Source of the DNA: Sciurus carolinensis
Taxonomy: Eukaryota > Chordata > Mammalia > Rodentia > Sciuridae
Direction of reading: 5' to 3'
NCBI RefSeq assembly: GCF_902686445.1
Contig: NW_025920104.1
Location: 744,001 to 808,000 of the forward strand
Length of the DNA stretch: 64,000 bases
Below the pieces are notes generated by a model. The model saw only the letters and a list, made by a program, of their open reading frames with translations, was not told the DNA's origin and did not search any database. The translations under genes and the position numbers were made by a program. Numbering within the stretch: the first letter of the stretch is position 1; each line of letters begins with the position of its first letter. Shown in pieces: positions 11,985 to 23,737 of this stretch.

Positions 11985-14900
11985 AATTACAAAAAAAGAT
12001 AGAATTTCCTGCATCTTATTAGATCACAATGGAATAAAATTAGAAATCATAAGGAGAACCTACAGAAATTGCACAAACACATGGAGATTGAACAATTCCC
12101 TTTTGCATAATGAATGGGTGAGTGAAAAAACAGGGTGAAATTTAAAAATTCTTGGCTTCAAATGAAAATAGTGATACAACATGCCAGAACCTCTGTGACA
12201 CTAAAAATGCAGTTCTAAGAGGAAAGTTTATAACTATGAGTGCCTGCAGAAGAAAATCAGAAAGATCCCAAATAAACAACCTAATGATGCATCTCACATT
12301 CTTGAAAAAGAAGAATAAACTCATTACAAAACCAGTAGAAATAAGAAAATAATTAAGATCAGAGGGAAAAAAAATGCAATTAAGAATAAAAAATATGAAG
12401 GATTAATGAAACAAAGAGTTTGTTCTTTGAAAAAATAAATAAGATTGATTAACCCTTAGCCAAATTAACCAAAATGAGAAGCAAGACTAGCCAAATTAAT
12501 AAAATTAGAGGCCAAAAGGAAAAAAATCACCCTTGGTATCACAGAAATTCAGCAGATCATTAGGGACTATTTTGAAAATTTATATTCCAATAAATTGGGA
12601 AACCTAAAAGAAATGGGCACATTTCAAATGTTCTGCCAAAACTGAATCAAGAAGAGAGAAAACCTAAACAGACCAATAACTTGAAATGAGATAGAAGCAG
12701 TAATAAAGCCTTCCAACAACAAAAATAAAAAACCCAGGACCATATGCACTCTCAACTGAATTCCATCAGACCTTTAATAAAGAACTAATGCCAATACTCC
12801 TCAAATTATTCCATGAACTAGAAAAACTGAAACACTTACAGATCCATTCTATGAATCACTACCACACTCATACCCAAACCAGATAGGGACCCGTGTAGGA
12901 AAGAAAACTACAGACCAATATCCCTGATAAAGTTAGATGCAAAAATACTTTTAAAAAATTAGCAAATCATGTTCAACAACATATTAAGAAGATTGTACCT
13001 CACAACCTGGGTTTTATACTAGAGATACAAACCTGGTTTAACACACACAAACCAATAAATGTAATTCACCACATAAATAGAATTAGGGACAACATCACTC
13101 TGTCATCCCAATAGTTGCAGAGAATGCAATCAACAGAATTTGGCATCCACTGATGATAAAAGCACTGAAGAAACTAGAGATAGCCTACCTCAACATTATA
13201 AAGACTATATGTGAAAAACACAAAGTCAACCTCATAGTAAATGGGGAAAAAAACTGAAAGCATTTCCTTAAAATATGGAACAAGAAAAGGATGTCTTCTC
13301 TTACCACTTCTATTCACTATACTTCTAGAAATTCTAGCCAGAGCACTTAGGCAAGAGAAGGAAACAAAAGGGATAAAAATAGGAAAAGTAGTTGAATTAT
13401 CACTGTTCACAGATGATATTATCTTTTATGCAGAAGATCCAAAAAACTCTACCAAAAGACTTCTAGAACTAATTAAAAACTTGGGCAAAGCAGAAGGTTA
13501 CAAACTAGCATACAAAAATCAATAGCTTTCCTATATACCAACAACCACTCTGCTGAAAAATAAATCAGAAAAATAATTTCATTCACAATAACCTAAAGAA
13601 TTAAAATACCTAGGAATAAATCTAACAAGGAGGTGAAAGACCTCTACAATAAAACTTATAGAACACTGAAGAAAGAAATTGAATAAGACATAAAAAGATG
13701 GAAAGACCACCCATATTCACAGATAGAATTAATATTATTGAAATGGCCATACTACCAAAAGCAATATACAGAGCCAATGCAATCCCCATCAAAACACCAA
13801 TGATATTTCTTCACAGAACTAGAAAAAATGTCCTAAAATTCATTTGGAAGAATAAAATACCCAGAATAGCCCAAGCAATCCTAAGCCAAAAAAGTAATGC
13901 TGGAGGCATAACAATACCTGACTTCAAATTATACTACAAAGTATAGTAACAAAAATTGCATGGTGCTAGCATTAAAACAGACACAGACCAATGGTACAGA
14001 ACAAAAGACATGGAGAAAAACCCACATATCTACGGTCATCTGATCCTTGACAAGGTGCCAAAAACATGTTAAAGAAAAGATAGCCTTTAAAAAAAAATGG
14101 TACTGGGAAAACTGGTTATCCATAGTAAAAGAATTATACTAGACCCTTATCTCTCACCCTGAATAAAAATCAACTCAAAATGAATAAAAAAATCCAGGAA
14201 TTAGACCAGAAACTCTGCAACTCCTAGAAGAATATTTAGGGTTATCACTCCAGCATATAGGTGCATGCAATGACTTTCTCAATAGAACCCCTAAAGCTCA
14301 GGAAATAATTCCAAGAGTTAATAAATAGGACAGCATCAAATTAAAAAGCTTCTGCACAGAAAAGGAAGAAATAAGAATGTGAGGAGAGAACCCATGGAAT
14401 GGGAAGAAAATCTTTGTGAGCTATTCTTCTTATAAAGGATTAATATCTAGAATACATTAAGAACTCAAAAAAACTTAACATCAAAAAACCCAAATGATCT
14501 AATTAATAAATGGACAAATAAATCAAACCAACACATTTCAAAAAGAAATTAAAATGGCCAACAAATACATGAAAAATCTTCAACATCATTAGCAATTAGG
14601 GAAATGAAAATCAAGATTACACTGAGATTTCAACTCAAACCAGTGAGAATGGCAGTCATCAGGAATACAAATGATCATAAATGTTGAAGAGGATGTGGAA
14701 ATAAAGGAACACTTTACACTGTTGGTCAATTGTAAATTAGTACAACCACTATGGAAATCAGTAGAAAGTTTCCTCTAAAGACTAGACATGGAACCACCAT
14801 ACAACCCAGCTGTACCACACCTCGGTGATTTTCCTAAAGAATTAGTCATCATACTACAGTAACACAATCATACCCATGTTTATAGCAGCACAACTCACTA

Positions 14901-15333
14901 TAGCCAAACTATAGAACCAGCTTAGGTGAACATAAACATATGGAAGGTTAAAGAAAATATATAAACAATGGAGTTTCATTCAACCATAAAGAAAAACAAA
15001 ATTATGCCATTTGCAGGAAAATGGGTGGAATTATGTTAAGTGAAAGAAAACAAACTCAGAGGGCCAAGGGTCCTATTTTCTTTCATATGTGGAAGCTAGA
15101 GAGGACAAAATAAAAGACAGGTGGGGTGGGGCTGGATCTCATGGAAATTAAAGGGAGATCAGTGGAGGAAAGTGATCAGGAGATGGCAGAAGTAGGGGAA
15201 GGTGGGAAGTGTTGGGGGTGATATTGGCCACATTATATTGTTATATTGTGTGCATGTGTGAATATGGAACTGCAAATCCTATCATTATATACAACTATAA
15301 GACACCAATAAAAAGGGTGGAAGGAAAAAAAAT
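11985..15333 (+). mobile_element. 5'-truncated old L1 (ORF2 to 3' end)
   Basis: The element begins inside ORF2 at the segment equivalent to SDHNG. It runs through the reverse transcriptase, where 13241-13525 still reads as open frame with a TDDIIFY block in place of the ADD motif, then the C-terminal region (13698-13946 encodes [11 protein letters not shown]), and a G-rich 3'UTR ending in a short A-run. Many stops and frameshifts are present. The Ala-to-Thr change just before the catalytic Asp pair and the scattered stops show that it is dead. No 5'UTR or ORF1 is present. Confidence 0.88.
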
Positions 15334-15339
15334 TGACTA

Positions 15340-18160
15340 TCATGTCGTGTTATGCTAGTGTTGCAAAATCATTCTGAAATGCACTATGGCAACTGCCAGA
15401 CTGGCTTTCCTGAAAGTCATTCATGAGTTAAACTGAGTATGTGTTAGTCATGAGCTGGGTGCTGTGGCATGGGTTGTGAAGGCTGGGTGTGGGGACTCCC
15501 AGTAAAGCCTGAATCAAATCCAGACTCTCCACAGCCCCATGGAAAGCCTTCCTCTCACACCCCAACTCTCACTATCTAAAGTTTGGTTCTTAAGGCTCCA
15601 ACAAATCCTGTCTTAGGAACTTTGTTTTTCTTTCTGCCTAAAATATTCTCCCCACAGACCTCCATGGGACTGTTTCCTCTCAGAGAACTCAACTTGAAGT
15701 TCAGCACCTCCCAGTTCTATCATTACTAGGCACTTAAAATGGAAGACACTCCCCCAAACCCATCATAAGATGAAAACAGCATAAGCAGAAAATGCATGGG
15801 ATACACCTAAACTCTTAACAATTCAGGTTAGCTTAATCTTACCATAAATGTACTCAGAAAACTTCCATGAGCCTACAATGCAGCAAAAACATTGAAACAC
15901 AAGACTGTTGTATAATACATTGTTGACTCCCCACTGTAATTTATTGAATATTGAACTGAAAGTGAAAACACAATAGCTGTATGGGTGTGCTTTCATTCCA
16001 TCTTAAGTCAAACTATTGTACATCTAACTATTATGTGTACACACATCATTACTCACTTTCCCGTGTGCCAGTGGAAAAGAAATTATCTCACCTATTTATC
16101 TCTTTTAAGAGTTGGTAGTGTCTCTCTCATCTACATTATAAGCCTCCTGTAACAGCAAATCACCATTGTATTTATCACAGCATCCCCATCATGCAGGACA
16201 ACATCAGGCACAGTAGTTGACTGATGGCCAAAGTACATTCAGTTCCCAGCACAGAGTAGGTCACAGTAACTGCTCAGTGCACACAGCTGCATGGTGTGTG
16301 AGAGCATCATTGAGTCCTCTGGACTCTCAGGGAGGAGAAAGTGCATGGAGGCTCTGGCTATGTGTGCAGCCAATCTGTGTCAAGTCAATGTGGAAAGAAG
16401 TCACCCTTCCAGCCTGGGGGTCTCAGACCCCTGCACAGTATCCAGAGTGTTAGTGGGGCATTCATCAGGACACACTTATCAAAGGCTTGCAATCTGCAAA
16501 CTTGCAGTATGAGCAAGCACCAAGCAAACCACTTTTTCAAGTGGCATTTGGCACAACCAGCAGCCTGTGACTGGGTGGTTATTGGGAATGTGTGGACAGA
16601 GGGAATGTTGCTGTTGAAATCAAATATAAAGTTTCCTGACCTCTGAGCATTGTTTTAACTCTTTATATTTTTAATGCTTCAGTGAAAAAAGGGATCTTTC
16701 CAACTTGTTACTCTCCTTTTAAGACATCAAGACATCCAGAATTTTGCCAGGAAATCACCCACCTGATAGTTCAAGACCACCAGCCCTTCTGGAGGTCCTG
16801 TCCTCAGATCTCAGCCTTTTAAAAGGCCTTAAGAATTCTCAACCATTCCTTGATAAAGTAACTTATTTTTATGAAGCCTGCATACACAGTGGTACAGAAG
16901 CCCAAGGGCAGGTTCGTTAATTTTGCAAGAGGCCCTGTGGTCATCTATGGAACCAAATTCCATTTCTTAAATATTTAGTGCCTAGATTTCTTAGCAGGCT
17001 TTAGACAAGAGCCCGATTGGGTCTCCAGGGTAGCTGTATTTTCTCAGGACTTGATAATGTCCATTGTATTACTCTTTGGGGTTCAAAACCATTTATTCCC
17101 CCTTCTCATAATCACTTTTTCCTAAGTTTGACTTCTAAATTGCAGATGGCCCAGCAATGGAATCATCACCAGAGAACAGGATGGAGTTTTCTGAGTGGCT
17201 TAGAAGGCATCTGGTTAGCTGAGCCAGACTCAAGTGAGAGGTGGAATGGGGCTTGTGAGAGTGATGGGCCCTGGCTGTGGTGGAGTTCAGTTCTGCTGAC
17301 ATTTGTATGTTCCTCTGATGTCCCAATCATTGGCTCTTAGATTATGGAGGGGGCATGGTCAGGGCTTCAGGGATCAGCTATGGTCAGGGACCCAGGAACT
17401 TGAGCTTTGGTGGTTCTGATGATGCAAGAGGCTATTATGGCCACATACATGGGCTTATGACATCCTGCATTTACCCAGTCCTCTCTGGGCAGGGATAGAG
17501 GGGACCTCCCTCCACCCAAACTACCCTGGTCAGGTAAACCAAAGTAGTGTGCTGCTATTTACTGGGCTTCAAAATACTCTGGAAACCAGAAAGAACATAT
17601 AGCTGAGGACTGGGCCTGAAGGGTTCCCCTCTTTCCAAGCCTTGCTCCAAGTCTTCCACCAGCTGGATGAACAGAAAACATGAGGGCCCACATGACTTAA
17701 TGGAGAAGAGAAGGAATCTGCAAGGCCTACCCAAGGGTCACTGCCCAGAGTAGGACAGAAATCTATTCAGGGGCCCTGCCCACCAGGACCCATGATGGAA
17801 ATACAGCTGCTATCCTGCACCTTCGTGGAAAACTAAAGGAGGGACTGGCTGGGTCCCCACCTGCAGAGAACCAGGGCACAAAGCACTGTACCCTTCAACC
17901 CTTACTTATAAAATGTGTAGCTTTTAGGAAAGGATGTACACATTTTCAAAAAGCATGGGTGAAAGTATCATAAATTAACTTAAAATCAATACCTTCTAAA
18001 CAATTATTTTATGGGTATAAAATGTCAGTTTTATAAAGTAAAGAAAGTTCCAGAAATGGATGGTGATACGGCTGTGAGATATTATTATGTAATGCATGGA
18101 GACTAACTATTTCCCATCTCTTTCAAAGGAGATAAATGGTAGATAATACTAGGGTAAAAG
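15340..18160. other. Unassigned DNA with weak L2-like pieces
   Basis: Short stretches near 15650-15735 and 16085-16320 resemble LINE-2 3' ends (for example TACATTATAAGCCTCCTGTA and ATCACAGCATCCCCATC). Otherwise I see nothing recognisable. The overlapping open frames at 16217-16646 and 17017-17340 lack domains and are not supported as genes. Confidence 0.4.
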
Positions 18161-18162
18161 AT

Positions 18163-18600
18163 TGCATTAGTCCATTTTCTGTTGCTATTAACAAAATTCT
18201 CAAGTTTGGGAAATTCATATGATGAAGAGGCTTATTAAGCTCAGAGTTCTAGAGGTCTAAGGGCATGATGCCATCATGGTGTCTCACATGGAGCACCCCT
18301 TGGCTGTGTCACAACATGGCAGAGAAATGGAAAGGCAACCAGTTACATGCAGAAGAGGTCCCCATGGTGAGAAAGTAAGCTGGAGATTCAGGTTTGCTCT
18401 TTTCATTAGAACCTATTCCCATAGGTTCCATGAGAACTAAATTAATCTCTTCAGAGGGAGATGCCCTCTATGAGCTCATCACTACTCACTAGGCCCCACC
18501 TCTTAAAGGTTCCACAACCTTTCAACATTGCCACACCAGAGACCAAGTTTCCAGTATGTGAACTTTTGTGGAACACACTTAAACCATGTCTAAACCATAG
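18163..18600 (-). mobile_element. MaLR LTR, inverted (MST/MLT1-like)
   Basis: The plus strand reads TTGCATTAGTCCATTTTCTG at the left and CACACTTAAACCATGTCTAA at the right, with AGGCCCCACCTCTTAAAGGT between. This is the reverse complement of MaLR LTRs, which begin with TATGGTTT-like sequence and end with ACTAATGCA-like sequence. It appears nearly full length. Confidence 0.65.
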
Positions 18601-18604
18601 TAGG

Positions 18605-19480
18605 GGTTGCATTTGCATTTGGGGAATATCTTCCCAAAGACATGGGATGGAGGGATGAAGAAAGATTTCCTGGAGTTGAGGATTGGAAGTGTTCTCTTCC
18701 TGCAAATATGTTATAAAGAAACTTAAAAATAAATAAAGCAAGGATTGTCCTATATAGAAGGGCTCAAATCCATTCCTTGTAAAAATGAGCCCCTCAACAC
18801 ACTTAGATTCAACATCTTCTGATTTTCCATCCAGCCCTTAAGACATCATTCTCAATACTTTTCTTTTTTTTTGTATGTCAGCTATCTTTCTCAGGATCTT
18901 TAGCATTATTTTGGCTTAGGAGAAAATGAGCCTCAATAGGTTTAAAATAGGCATTCCTGATCCTGGAGCCATCTTTAACCTCTGCACATCTCATCTCTAA
19001 CATTAAAGATGGTTTGCATGTAGCCCTATCTCATTTCCCATCTGAGACTGACAGCTTAGAACCAACCATCCTGGGAGCCAAGAGCTCCAGGAAGGAACCT
19101 CAGCTGTGGGACAATTGAAGCCAAATCCTTAAAATGATGGCATTTCCTAACTACTGCACTCCAAAGCCCTAGTACCATGGCAGTTATTTTGGGAAAAATG
19201 AAGAACACAGTGACCAAGATAGAATGTGAGGTTGGTGTATAAGTTGATTTATAGTAATGAAGTGTGATGACAGAAATAATCCTAAGTCAGTTTTCTTTCC
19301 CCTCTGGGTCTCAGTTTTCCCATACTGACATATTTATATGCAGGATTTAATTATATATAAGGTCCTTTCCAATTCAGATTTTTTCTGTAGAGTTAAACTG
19401 GCAGAATACTTCATATCACCTCATCATGACCAAAACCTATGGAATTGGATCTTCAAAGAATGGGGTGATTTATTTAAAAT
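18605..19480. other. Unassigned intergenic DNA
   Basis: No gene is recognisable. A short MIR-like patch (GGTCTCAGTTTTCCCATACT near 19308) is possible but too short to call. Confidence 0.4.
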
Positions 19481-19487
19481 CCTGTAG

Positions 19488-19818
19488 TTTGATTATCCCT
19501 AATCTGAAAATTCAAAATCTGAAACACTTCAAAATCTGAAAGTCTTGGGGGCTCTGACATGAAGCCCCAAGTGAAAAATTCCAAATCTTACTTTAGTTGC
19601 AGCTGAAATGCAGGTGCACTAAAAATATTATAGAAAATTATCTTCAGGCTATGTGTGTAAATTTTATAAGAAACATGAATGAATTTCATGTTTAGACTTG
19701 GGTTTCATTCCCATGATACCTCATTACATGTATACAAAGATTCTAAAATCTACAGAAAAAAATTGGGATTCAGAAGTTATTCTAGTCCCAAACACTTCAG
19801 ATAAGGAACACTCAACTT
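19488..19818. mobile_element. DNA-transposon-like element with inverted ends
   Basis: The left end (GTTTGATTATCCCTAATCTG) and the complement of the right end (GTTGAGTGTTCCTTATCTG) are imperfect inverted repeats around a 330-bp AT-rich core with no open frame. Similar TTATCYGAAA-type terminal sequences occur in old non-autonomous mammalian DNA transposons. I cannot name the family with certainty. Confidence 0.5.
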
Positions 19819-19819
19819 G

Positions 19820-21670
19820 TATTTTCCATAAAGTTGGACTTTTCTGGCCTTTTTATTTTTGAGGAAGAATGATTTGAAGTGATGTGAAGTGTAGAAAAAA
19901 TGTAGAATTTGAGTGTACCCTTGACCAATTCATGGAGTTTCATTCAATTTTCATACCTTTCTTCTGATTTTTTCTATTACTGCGGCTCCACTGACTCCTA
20001 CCACCCCATGCTATTTTTCAGGACTCCTTTGTAAGTCACAGGAAGTTAGGACCGAGCCCAATCCTCCTGAACAAAGAGTAATAAAAAATAAAATACTGAA
20101 AAAAAGTAATCATAGATCCTCAAGTAATCAGTTGCATGCTCTTGGACCTAGCCATTAGAAGTTCCATTAGTTCTCCAGTCTCAAGTGTCTTGGCAGCACT
20201 ATAAAGCCATTTCCAGCTATATTTTTTCCCTATACTTAGGAAATCACCTGGTTTCCTCTGATTGAGAGTTATTGGGGTTTCAAAGGAAGGTTCAATCCTC
20301 ATTTTCAAGTTAATTTGAAATGCTTTCAACTCAGTGAAACCAGAAGGAGTGAGGTGCATTCCTATCCCCTGGGCAGGGGTATGTGACTGAGTTCCTGTGG
20401 ACAGGTTGTGCAACATTCTTCCAGATCCAGAGTTCCAGTAACAGGCCAGGTTTATGCAGGGAGAAGAGGTGAGAAGGGGAAGTGATGTTTTAGTACTTGA
20501 TAATGGAGTACCCATTCAGGGCATGAAGAAGTCAAATGTCAGTGCCACCTCCTTGTGAGGAGAAACACATTCCACCTAATCACAAGCTACCCTTCAGTCT
20601 CTTCTTATCTGGCCATCCCTCTGATCTTGCCACTCAAAAGAAAATACTGACCAGTTCACTGACCAGTTAGGCCCAAAGTTTCCACCCCCCAGAGCATGGC
20701 CAGTATTTCAGGAAATGGGATCATTCAATGATTTATGGTGCCCTGTTAGAAATGAAAAGATGGTGTTCTTTGTTTAAAAATTTTGAGTTTCAAGACAATA
20801 AGCTAAGCATGAATCCAAGTTCTGGGTCCTCCGAAGTACAGGGTCATATGTAACTGCACAAGTTATGTGCCCAAAAGGCAGCCCTGACTCCTGGACATCA
20901 CCAAAATAACTGTGTGGCTGTGGAAATGACAAGGTGGGTTTGTCAACACTCAAGACTATACTGAGCCTGATTTAAATTGCCCCACTGCATGTACATGTGA
21001 GGTTCTTCTCCTCCCCTTTGTGGGCCCAGTCAAAGGTACCCAGCTTCTCTGAGGGCACTTTGTTTGGATGAAAAAGGGCAGCAGAGTCTGGGATGGAATG
21101 TGCTGCAGGTAGCTATCAAAATGTCACCAGCTGAGGCACATAAAAGGAGGGGCAGAAAGGGCACTGGACCTGCTGCTTGGAGAGTCTTCAGAGGAATATG
21201 AGTGGAAGGACCTCAAAGAAGTCACAAGGAAGAAATTCTTCCTATCCCAGGCTCATGCTAAGAGGACTGGTAAAAGACTGATCAGCCCAGCCAGCTGGCC
21301 TCGTGAAAAGGAGCACACTTCTGAGTGTAATAGATTGCACAGGGTCAGAGGGCTTCCTGGCCTTCCTGAACTCAGGTGGTCCCACCATGCTTTCTGTTTG
21401 GGCATCAGCAGTGGTAATTCATGGGAAAGGCACCCTCAGGCAATTCTAGTCCTTTCCAAGGTAGAAGCTATTACTGGCTTGGTATGTGTTATCTCTGAGC
21501 TACATACATTTGAACCCCCTTGGCTAAAAGAGGGCTCTGGGACCCTGCAGGCTGAGGCAGAGATGAGGAATGTTTGCCTGGGCCCTGCTAAAGAAACATT
21601 AGGAAACAAACTTACAAGTGTTATCAGTGACTTTCTCTGGATTCCCTTCCCAGGTTGTCCTGCTGTAATA
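19820..21670. other. Unassigned intergenic DNA
   Basis: I recognise no repeat or gene. The minus-strand frame at 20120-20515 (131 codons) and the plus-strand frame at 21335-21682 have no detectable domain, no Kozak support and no paralogue in the window. Confidence 0.4.
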
Positions 21671-21700
21671 AAAATCAAATGAAAATCAGAACATGCAGGT

Positions 21701-22659
21701 GATCCAAGATGGCCGCCTAGAGGCGATCCAAGATGGCGGCCTAGAGGGAGACTGCACCCCCCAGTCGCTCCAGAACTCAGGAGTTAAGAAGGGGAGGCAT
21801 TGAGAGACTCGGACTGAAATAGAGCCACAGGGTGAGTCAGCCCACTGGGTAAAGCTCGGCCCGGGTAACAGGCCCAGATAGAGGTGGCTTATCGGAGCCG
21901 GGCAGGGCAGCTAGAGTCATCCACAGGCAGCCCTGCGCACTCCGGCGGTGGGCCCCACCCACACAGCCAGCTTCTCCAGGTTCTCGGAACGGAACTGGCC
22001 CGCTAGTGAGAGCCATTCTGACCAGAACAAGCTCCGAGTCCTGGAGCCACTGCAGTGCAGCGTACTCCGGCAACGAACCAGCGGAGAGCCTCGATCCGCA
22101 GGCAGCCTCTGGGATCAGGGCAGGGCAGCCAGAGACCGCTTCAGGCGGCTCTGACCACTCCGGCTGCAGGCTCTCTTCAAGGAGCGATCCAGGATGGCGG
22201 CCTAGAGGGTGACTGCACCCCCAGTCGCTCCAGAACCCAGGAGTTAAGAAGGGGAGGCATTGAGAGACTCGGACTGAAATAGAGCCACAGGTGAGTCTGC
22301 CCACTGGGTAAAGATCAGCCCGGGTGGCAGGACCAGATAGAGGTGGCTTATTGGAGCCGGGCAGGGCAGCTAGAGTCTTCCCAAGGTAGCCTTCCACACT
22401 CCGGCAGTGGGCTCCTCCCACACGGCCAGCTGCACGGTGCAGGCCCACAGTGAGAGCCTTTTCGCACAGAGCCAGTTCCAAACCGTGGAACCAGTAGGGG
22501 GCTAGGGGCAGTTTTCTTTGGATGAGCTGCTTTATCAGATTCCTCCAAGACATCAGGCTACTGAAGGCTGGGAGGTGATACACTGGAAATCTACCGGGAC
22601 ACTATAAGCCAATAGCGGAAAACTGCAATATCTCAGGGTCCCACTGACAGCTGACCAAT
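21701..22659 (+). promoter_or_regulatory. L1 5'UTR monomers (promoter)
   Basis: Three unit starts are visible: GATCCAAGATGGCCGCCTAG at 21701 (only 24 bp before the next start), GATCCAAGATGGCGGCCTAG at 21725, and GATCCAGGATGGCGGCCTAG at 22186. The full unit is about 461 bp. The core AAGATGGCGGCC is a YY1-type site of the kind that positions L1 transcription starts. The region is GC- and CpG-rich compared with its AT-rich surroundings, as expected of an L1 promoter. The second full unit runs into the ORF1 leader. Confidence 0.82.
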
Positions 22660-23688
22660 ATGAGAAAACAAGGGAAGAAAATGTCCCAAACAAACCTAGA
22701 TACTACATCAATAAAACCCAATGACAGCACAGCAGAAGAAATGTCAGAAAGGGAGTTCAGAATGTACGTAATTAAAACGATCAGAGAAGCTAATGAGGAG
22801 ATGAAAGAGAAAATGCAGGCATTGAAGGAGGAGATGAAAGAGCAAATGCAGGCATTAAATGATTGCACCAACCAACAGTTAAAAGAGCAAATACGGGAAG
22901 CAAGAAATCATTTCAATAAAGAGTTAGAGATACTGAAAAAAAACCAAACTGAAATCCTTGAAATGAAGGAAACAATAAACCAAGTTAAAAACTCCATAGA
23001 AAGCATAACCAATAGGATAGAACACCTGGAAGAGAGAACCTCAGACATTGAAGACAAATTATTTAATCTTGAAAGCAAAGTTGGCCAAACAGAAAAGATG
23101 GTAAGAAATCATGAACAGAATCTACAAGAATTATGGGATATCATGAAAAGGCCAAATTTAAGAATTATTGGGATTGAGGAAGGCTTAGAGAAACAAACCA
23201 AAGGAATGAACAATCTACTCAATGAAATAATAACAGAAAATTTCCCAAATCTGAAGAATGAAATGGAAAACCAAGTACAAGAGGCTTATAGAACTCCAAA
23301 CATACAAAATTACAACAGACCCACACCAGGGCACATTATTATGAAAATACCTAACATACAAAATAAAGACAGAATTTTAAAGGCCGCGAGAGAAAAGAAT
23401 CAAATTACATTCAGAGGGAAACCAATAAGAATATCAGCAGATTTTTCAATCCAGACCCTAAAAGCTAGAAGGGCCTGGAACAACATATACCAAGCCCTGA
23501 AAGAAAACGGATGCCAACCAAGAATCTTATACCCAGCAAAACTTACCTTCAAATTTGACGATGAAATAAGATCCTTCCATGATAAACAAAAGCTAAAGGA
23601 ATTTACAAAAAGAAAGCCAGCATTACAGAACATTCTCAGAAAAATATTCCATGAGGAAGAGATGAAAAACAATGATGCAAATCAGTAA
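22660..23688 (+). CDS. L1 ORF1p
   Basis: An uninterrupted 342-codon frame encodes the L1 ORF1 RNA-binding chaperone, which coats L1 RNA in cytoplasmic particles. Residues about 40-155 form a long Glu/Lys-rich coiled coil for trimerisation. It contains an 11-residue direct repeat (EEMKEKMQALK then EEMKEQMQALN, residues 46-67). The RRM begins near residue 163 with RPNLRIIGIEEG, and the C-terminal domain includes ITFRGKPIRISADFS and ARRAWNNIYQAL (about 249-280). The length matches rodent and human ORF1p. The start ATG follows the 5'UTR directly. A second in-frame ATG seven codons later could also initiate. No broken residue is obvious, so it may be translatable if transcribed. Confidence 0.93.
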   Translation: MRKQGKKMSQTNLDTTSIKPNDSTAEEMSEREFRMYVIKTIREANEEMKEKMQALKEEMKEQMQALNDCTNQQLKEQIREARNHFNKELEILKKNQTEILEMKETINQVKNSIESITNRIEHLEERTSDIEDKLFNLESKVGQTEKMVRNHEQNLQELWDIMKRPNLRIIGIEEGLEKQTKGMNNLLNEIITENFPNLKNEMENQVQEAYRTPNIQNYNRPTPGHIIMKIPNIQNKDRILKAAREKNQITFRGKPIRISADFSIQTLKARRAWNNIYQALKENGCQPRILYPAKLTFKFDDEIRSFHDKQKLKEFTKRKPALQNILRKIFHEEEMKNNDANQ

Positions 23689-23737
23689 CAGGAGGCGCTA
23701 GCCTAAAGGAATAGCCAAATAAAGGAGAAACCAAATC

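Noticed and set aside
20120..20515. 131-codon minus-strand open frame
   Set aside because: Unique, featureless and without gene context; I found no known domain.
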